A stretch of DNA of 64,000 nt, taken from positions 372,001-436,000 of the forward strand of contig JAFSPA010000006.1 in assembly GCA_017443145.1 (NCBI GenBank), written 5' to 3'. Below the pieces are notes generated by a model. The model made no database searches, was not told the origin of the DNA, and saw only the letters and a program-made list of their open reading frames with translations. Shown piece by piece: positions 60,814-64,000 of the stretch (positions within the stretch are counted from its first letter, which is position 1; the number at the start of each line of letters is the position of its first letter). This DNA comes from Paludibacteraceae bacterium. GTDB lineage: Bacteria > Bacteroidota > Bacteroidia > Bacteroidales > Paludibacteraceae. The position numbers were made by a program, and so were the translations under genes.

Positions 60814-62210
60814 TGCGCGATAAACTACTCCTTATTATATTATTACTCGCCTCGGTAGGATTGAGCAGTTGCAAGGACGATTCGATGTCGGCCGGCAGTT
60901 CGATTCTGGATGAGGACGACGCTATCTACGTAAAGACGGATACGTTTGCTATTCGGTCGTCGCTTGTACAATGCGACTCGATCACCTCTTTGCCGGACTC
61001 GTTCTTATTGGGCGAAATGGTGAATAAATACGGGACATTACATGCCGACATATTGGCGCAGTTTGCCTGCCCGAACGGATTTGAGTACCCGAGTACGACT
61101 AAGATAACTGGGGTGTATTTAAGTTTATGCTACCACACATGGTACGGAGACGGTAATACGCCTATTGGTATCAATGCATACGAGATGGACCTCGGTTCGT
61201 TTGACTATGCCGTTTCTTATCCAACCAATATCAAGCCGGAGGACTACGTGAGCAAAGGGAGTGAGAGTGTGTTAGAGAGTGAAAAGATTATTGTCGCCTC
61301 CCAACGCGATGACTCTATTTACTTCACTAATGAGTCCACCTATTATACTCGGGTGCGCGCGCGCATGTCTGATGCTTTTACCGAGCGATTCTTCAGTATC
61401 AAAGATTTCAGTTCACAGGAAGCATTCAATAAAGCGTTTAACGGATTGTATATCACGAGTGAGTTTGGTAGTACAACACTTATCAATGTGATGGATATCA
61501 GTATTGATGTGGAGTATTCTTTTACTTACAACAAGGCAGGCAGGGACACGACGGTTAATGATGTTAAATCGTTCTACGCCAACTCGGAGGTAAGACAAGT
61601 TAACCGCATTGAACATACGGACCAGAGTGCTATTTACAAGGAGCTGTCGGCAGACAGTATGTATTACAGTTATGTAGTTGCTCCGGCTAATCTCTATGCG
61701 CGTTTGTCCTTCCCGATGGGTAAGATGCAATCCGTTATCGGCTCCCGTATCGGCGACAAGCGTCCATATGTGAACATGGCCAAAGTGAAGGTCACGGTTT
61801 GCAACAAGGCGGAACAAGTATCTACGTGCGACGACTGGTCACAGCCGAGTGAGCATATGTTGCTTATTAAGGAGAGTGCGCTGAATCGATTCTTCAGTAA
61901 GCGAGAGTTACCATCCGACACATGCGCTATCATAGCCGATCTGACCAAGGGTACGAATAAGAGCGGCGACACGGAGTATTATTACACCTACGACATGTCG
62001 TCTTTGTTAACCACTCAACTGCGTCATAGTGACAACCCGGCGATACTGGATATGGTGTTAGTGCCGGTGGATGTGATTACGGCGAGTGCGAATAACACGA
62101 CCTATATTGTATCTATTAAGCAGCAGCAAACGGTATCTGCCACGCAGCTGATAAGTGCGCAGAACCCAGACGAGCCGATGGCTGTGGAAGTAGTCTATTC
62201 CGGATTCTAA
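60813..62210 (+). CDS. DUF4270 lipoprotein
   Basis: A 465-aa protein with a lipoprotein signal (LLLIILLLASVGLSSCKDD). The body is beta-rich, with DTFAIRSSLVQCDSITSLPDSFLLGEMVNKYGTLHADILAQF, the usual beginning of DUF4270 proteins, which are found in Bacteroidota as outer-membrane or surface lipoproteins of unknown function. It overlaps the previous stop by one base (TAATG), so the two are coupled. Confidence 0.85.
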   Translation: MRDKLLLIILLLASVGLSSCKDDSMSAGSSILDEDDAIYVKTDTFAIRSSLVQCDSITSLPDSFLLGEMVNKYGTLHADILAQFACPNGFEYPSTTKITGVYLSLCYHTWYGDGNTPIGINAYEMDLGSFDYAVSYPTNIKPEDYVSKGSESVLESEKIIVASQRDDSIYFTNESTYYTRVRARMSDAFTERFFSIKDFSSQEAFNKAFNGLYITSEFGSTTLINVMDISIDVEYSFTYNKAGRDTTVNDVKSFYANSEVRQVNRIEHTDQSAIYKELSADSMYYSYVVAPANLYARLSFPMGKMQSVIGSRIGDKRPYVNMAKVKVTVCNKAEQVSTCDDWSQPSEHMLLIKESALNRFFSKRELPSDTCAIIADLTKGTNKSGDTEYYYTYDMSSLLTTQLRHSDNPAILDMVLVPVDVITASANNTTYIVSIKQQQTVSATQLISAQNPDEPMAVEVVYSGF

Positions 62211-62235
62211 TAGAAAAGACGGGTAATGGAAAAAT

Positions 62236-62268
62236 AATAATCCGCGGGAGGTTCTCTCGCGGATTATT
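62236..62268. terminator. Bidirectional terminator
   Basis: AATAATCCGCG (62236-62246) and CGCGGATTATT (62258-62268) form an 11-bp stem between the converging DUF4270 and gcvH genes. Confidence 0.75.
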
Positions 62269-62286
62269 TACGTATGTCGGAATGTA

Positions 62287-62661
62287 TTAGAGGGACGCCT
62301 GGTAAGCAGCCGAATCCATAAGGGAGTCGAGTTGTGCTTTGTCCTTGATGGCGATGCGAATCATCCAGCCTTCGCCATAAGGATCGTTATTAACCAGTTC
62401 GGGTTGGTCGTTAAGAGTCTCATTGAACTCGAGCACTTCACCCTCTACCGGCATGTTCAGGTCGCTAACTGTCTTAACAGCTTCGACAGAGCCGAACACT
62501 TCGCCTTGGCCGATGGTCTCGCCGACGGTATCCACGTCAACAAAGACGATTTCACCTAATTCCGATTGTGCGTAGTCGGTAATGCCGACATATGCCTCAT
62601 CACCTTCGACACGAATCCACTCGTGTTCGCTGGTGTATTTTACATTATTTGGGAATTTCAT
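62287..62661 (-). CDS. gcvH: Glycine cleavage system H protein
   Basis: A 124-aa lipoyl-carrier protein: [36 protein letters not shown], then [20 protein letters not shown] in which the Lys of EAVKTV carries the lipoate, and [12 protein letters not shown]. It shuttles the aminomethyl group between the P, T and L proteins. Start 62661 (MKFPNNVKY) is chosen after AAAGGAT; the open frame extends eight codons further to a TTG. The other gcv genes are not nearby. Confidence 0.93.
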   Translation of the reverse strand: MKFPNNVKYTSEHEWIRVEGDEAYVGITDYAQSELGEIVFVDVDTVGETIGQGEVFGSVEAVKTVSDLNMPVEGEVLEFNETLNDQPELVNNDPYGEGWMIRIAIKDKAQLDSLMDSAAYQASL

Positions 62662-62691
62662 ATCCTTTAAATTTTCAACTTTCAATTATAA

Positions 62692-64000
62692 TTAACGCGG
62701 GCTGAACTGACTTGGGATCTGGTCGCCAAGTGTTGACATAGCGCAACGGAAGCCGACAGTGCTTGAGCAGCTGTCTTGCTCCATGTAACGACGAGTGGAC
62801 GGGTTAAGCCAGTAAATACGATCGCGCCAAGAACCACCCTTGTACACACGTGTGCTGCTCGTGATTTGCGGAGCGAGGATGTCGGTTGGGTCGTATTTGA
62901 CTTCCTCCAGGTTTCTAATACCTGCGGTATCACCAGGATACGGATAGTCGGTATCGATAGTCGAAGCGAAGTCACCATCCTTGAAGTCACGACGGTCGTC
63001 ATCACCCGAGAACTCAAGTGCGAAGCAACCAACGGAGTCGAGGATATACTTACCATTATCATCCTTCTTGGGCTTCATATAAACGTTACCACGGAAGGAG
63101 TTGTATTCAGATGTCTCTTGATAGGAAGTCTCACGATAAACGTCGAGCACCCACTCGTTGACATTACCTGCCATGTTATAGAGTCCGAAGTCGTTCGGAG
63201 CGAAAGCGTCCACCGGAGCGGTGATAACATAACCATCGTTGAGCGCGCCGCTGACACCCATCATATCACCACGACCGCGAACGAAGTTAGCTTGCATTTT
63301 ACCAGCATTTGCCTTGCTCATGTCACGAGGATGATAACCGGACCAAGGATATATTTTTCCTTCAATCGTCAAACCATCTTCACCAGCTACAGGCGCGTAA
63401 GCGGCGAACTCCCACTCAGCCTCTGTCGGCAGGCGGTAACCGGTAACGAAGATACCATCCGCACGGCTGACCTTGCGATCCTCACCGTAGGAGTTGGTAC
63501 GCGGTTTCTTACCGTATTCGGGTACATAAGAGTCGTCGTCCAGATACTTCTCGGTATTGAAGACGAACTTATCGCGAATATACTCGTAACCCGGGCGATA
63601 CATCGTAATCGGGTTCTCGGGATCTTCGGGGTTCGGCATCTCCACGGTCTCCATCTGGTAGCCGGTCATAGTCTCCCACTCCTCTTTGTACGCCTCGTCG
63701 TCCGTTGGACGCAGAGAAGCGAAATCAGGAATAGCGATGGCACCGGCATGGATAAGAGCCATTTCGTTCACGCGGTCCGTACGCCATTGGCAGTAAGCCA
63801 TAGCTTGCTCCCACGTTACACCTACGATAGGATAGAAGGAGAAGGCCGGATGGTCGAAATAGTTGTCCACATACGGGTCGTTATAGGCCATATCCTCGCG
63901 CCAAACGGTTTTTCTCGGGCGAGCTTTATTCACCAGGTTCGGAGCTACATCACCGAATACAACCTCGAGCCAGTGGAGATACTCGTTCCAGTTGAGGGTT
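62692..64000 (-). CDS. GldK/GldJ-type SUMF1-domain lipoprotein of the type IX system, 5' end missing
   Basis: At least 436 codons; the frame stays open to the right edge, so the start lies outside. The FGE/SUMF1 (C-type-lectin-like) fold is seen in YPIVGVTWEQAMAYCQWRTDRVNEMAL, GYRLPTEAEWEFAAYA, FGLYNMAGNVNEWVLDVYRE, VYKGGSWRD and STVGFRCAMS. The upstream part LNWNEYLHWLEVVFGDVAP and the long inserts are typical of GldK/PorK, a ring component of the type IX secretion apparatus; GldJ is the alternative. gcvH lies 30 bp downstream. Confidence 0.82.
   Translation of the reverse strand, partial: TLNWNEYLHWLEVVFGDVAPNLVNKARPRKTVWREDMAYNDPYVDNYFDHPAFSFYPIVGVTWEQAMAYCQWRTDRVNEMALIHAGAIAIPDFASLRPTDDEAYKEEWETMTGYQMETVEMPNPEDPENPITMYRPGYEYIRDKFVFNTEKYLDDDSYVPEYGKKPRTNSYGEDRKVSRADGIFVTGYRLPTEAEWEFAAYAPVAGEDGLTIEGKIYPWSGYHPRDMSKANAGKMQANFVRGRGDMMGVSGALNDGYVITAPVDAFAPNDFGLYNMAGNVNEWVLDVYRETSYQETSEYNSFRGNVYMKPKKDDNGKYILDSVGCFALEFSGDDDRRDFKDGDFASTIDTDYPYPGDTAGIRNLEEVKYDPTDILAPQITSSTRVYKGGSWRDRIYWLNPSTRRYMEQDSCSSTVGFRCAMSTLGDQIPSQFSPR

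Noticed and set aside
1-64000. tRNA, rRNA or insertion-sequence genes
   Set aside because: None could be recognised on reading the intergenic regions; a dedicated tRNA search was not possible.

Overview
The window looks like chromosomal DNA of a member of the Bacteroidales (Bacteroidota), probably an uncultured host-associated one. The evidence is: promoters of the Bacteroidota form TTTG - 19/20 bp - TAnnTTTG in front of most operons; almost no Shine-Dalgarno sequences; lineage-typical families (DUF4954, DUF6089, DUF4270, DUF4294, long-tailed S16); and type IX secretion/gliding components (GldH, a GldK-like lipoprotein) with secreted proteins ending in a short C-terminal sorting-type segment. 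Genus cannot be fixed from this sequence alone.

Layout. 1-26.3 kb is mostly housekeeping: the tail of an LD-carboxypeptidase, an EptA-like phosphoethanolamine transferase, methylmalonyl-CoA decarboxylase, an rRNA m5C methyltransferase divergent from dnaN, then exonuclease-DUF4954-rnz-radA. Next comes an envelope operon (DUF6089, uppS, bamA, two ompH/skp), then a small ORF, an MFS transporter, murF, a coiled-coil protein and rpsO. On the minus strand follow an HhH protein, xseA, a shortened comEC, a secreted PTP-like protein and an AAA ATPase. 48.5-64 kb is again core: a GT2, rpsP, holB-ricT-gldH-trmB-mrp-MATE, DUF4294, panC-pdxB-proS, a truncated glycogen-synthase-like protein, a DUF4270 lipoprotein, gcvH and a GldK-like gene running off the right edge.

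The accessory part is 26.3-48.4 kb. Two very large secreted repeat proteins (2328 and 1944 aa) are each followed by a small signal-peptide/C-terminal-TM protein and the same terminator: a duplicated cassette. Upstream of each cassette's operon lies a pair of identical 22-bp repeats. Between the cassettes sit a three-gene module including a CBS-HEPN protein, a DUF1016 nuclease, three toxin-antitoxin pairs and a fourth TA-like pair with a possible nuclease toxin. One TA pair is enclosed by perfect 89-bp direct repeats that carry a promoter.

Two minus-strand noncoding transcription units (about 39.2-39.4 kb and 48.07-48.40 kb), each with its own promoter and terminator, share a conserved loop enclosed by stems of different sequence. 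I regard these as the best candidates for an undescribed structured RNA. Tandem arrays with an 11-bp period but unrelated unit sequences occur in at least five noncoding gaps. A 140-bp cloverleaf-like palindromic element ends three bases from the stop codon of the shortened comEC.
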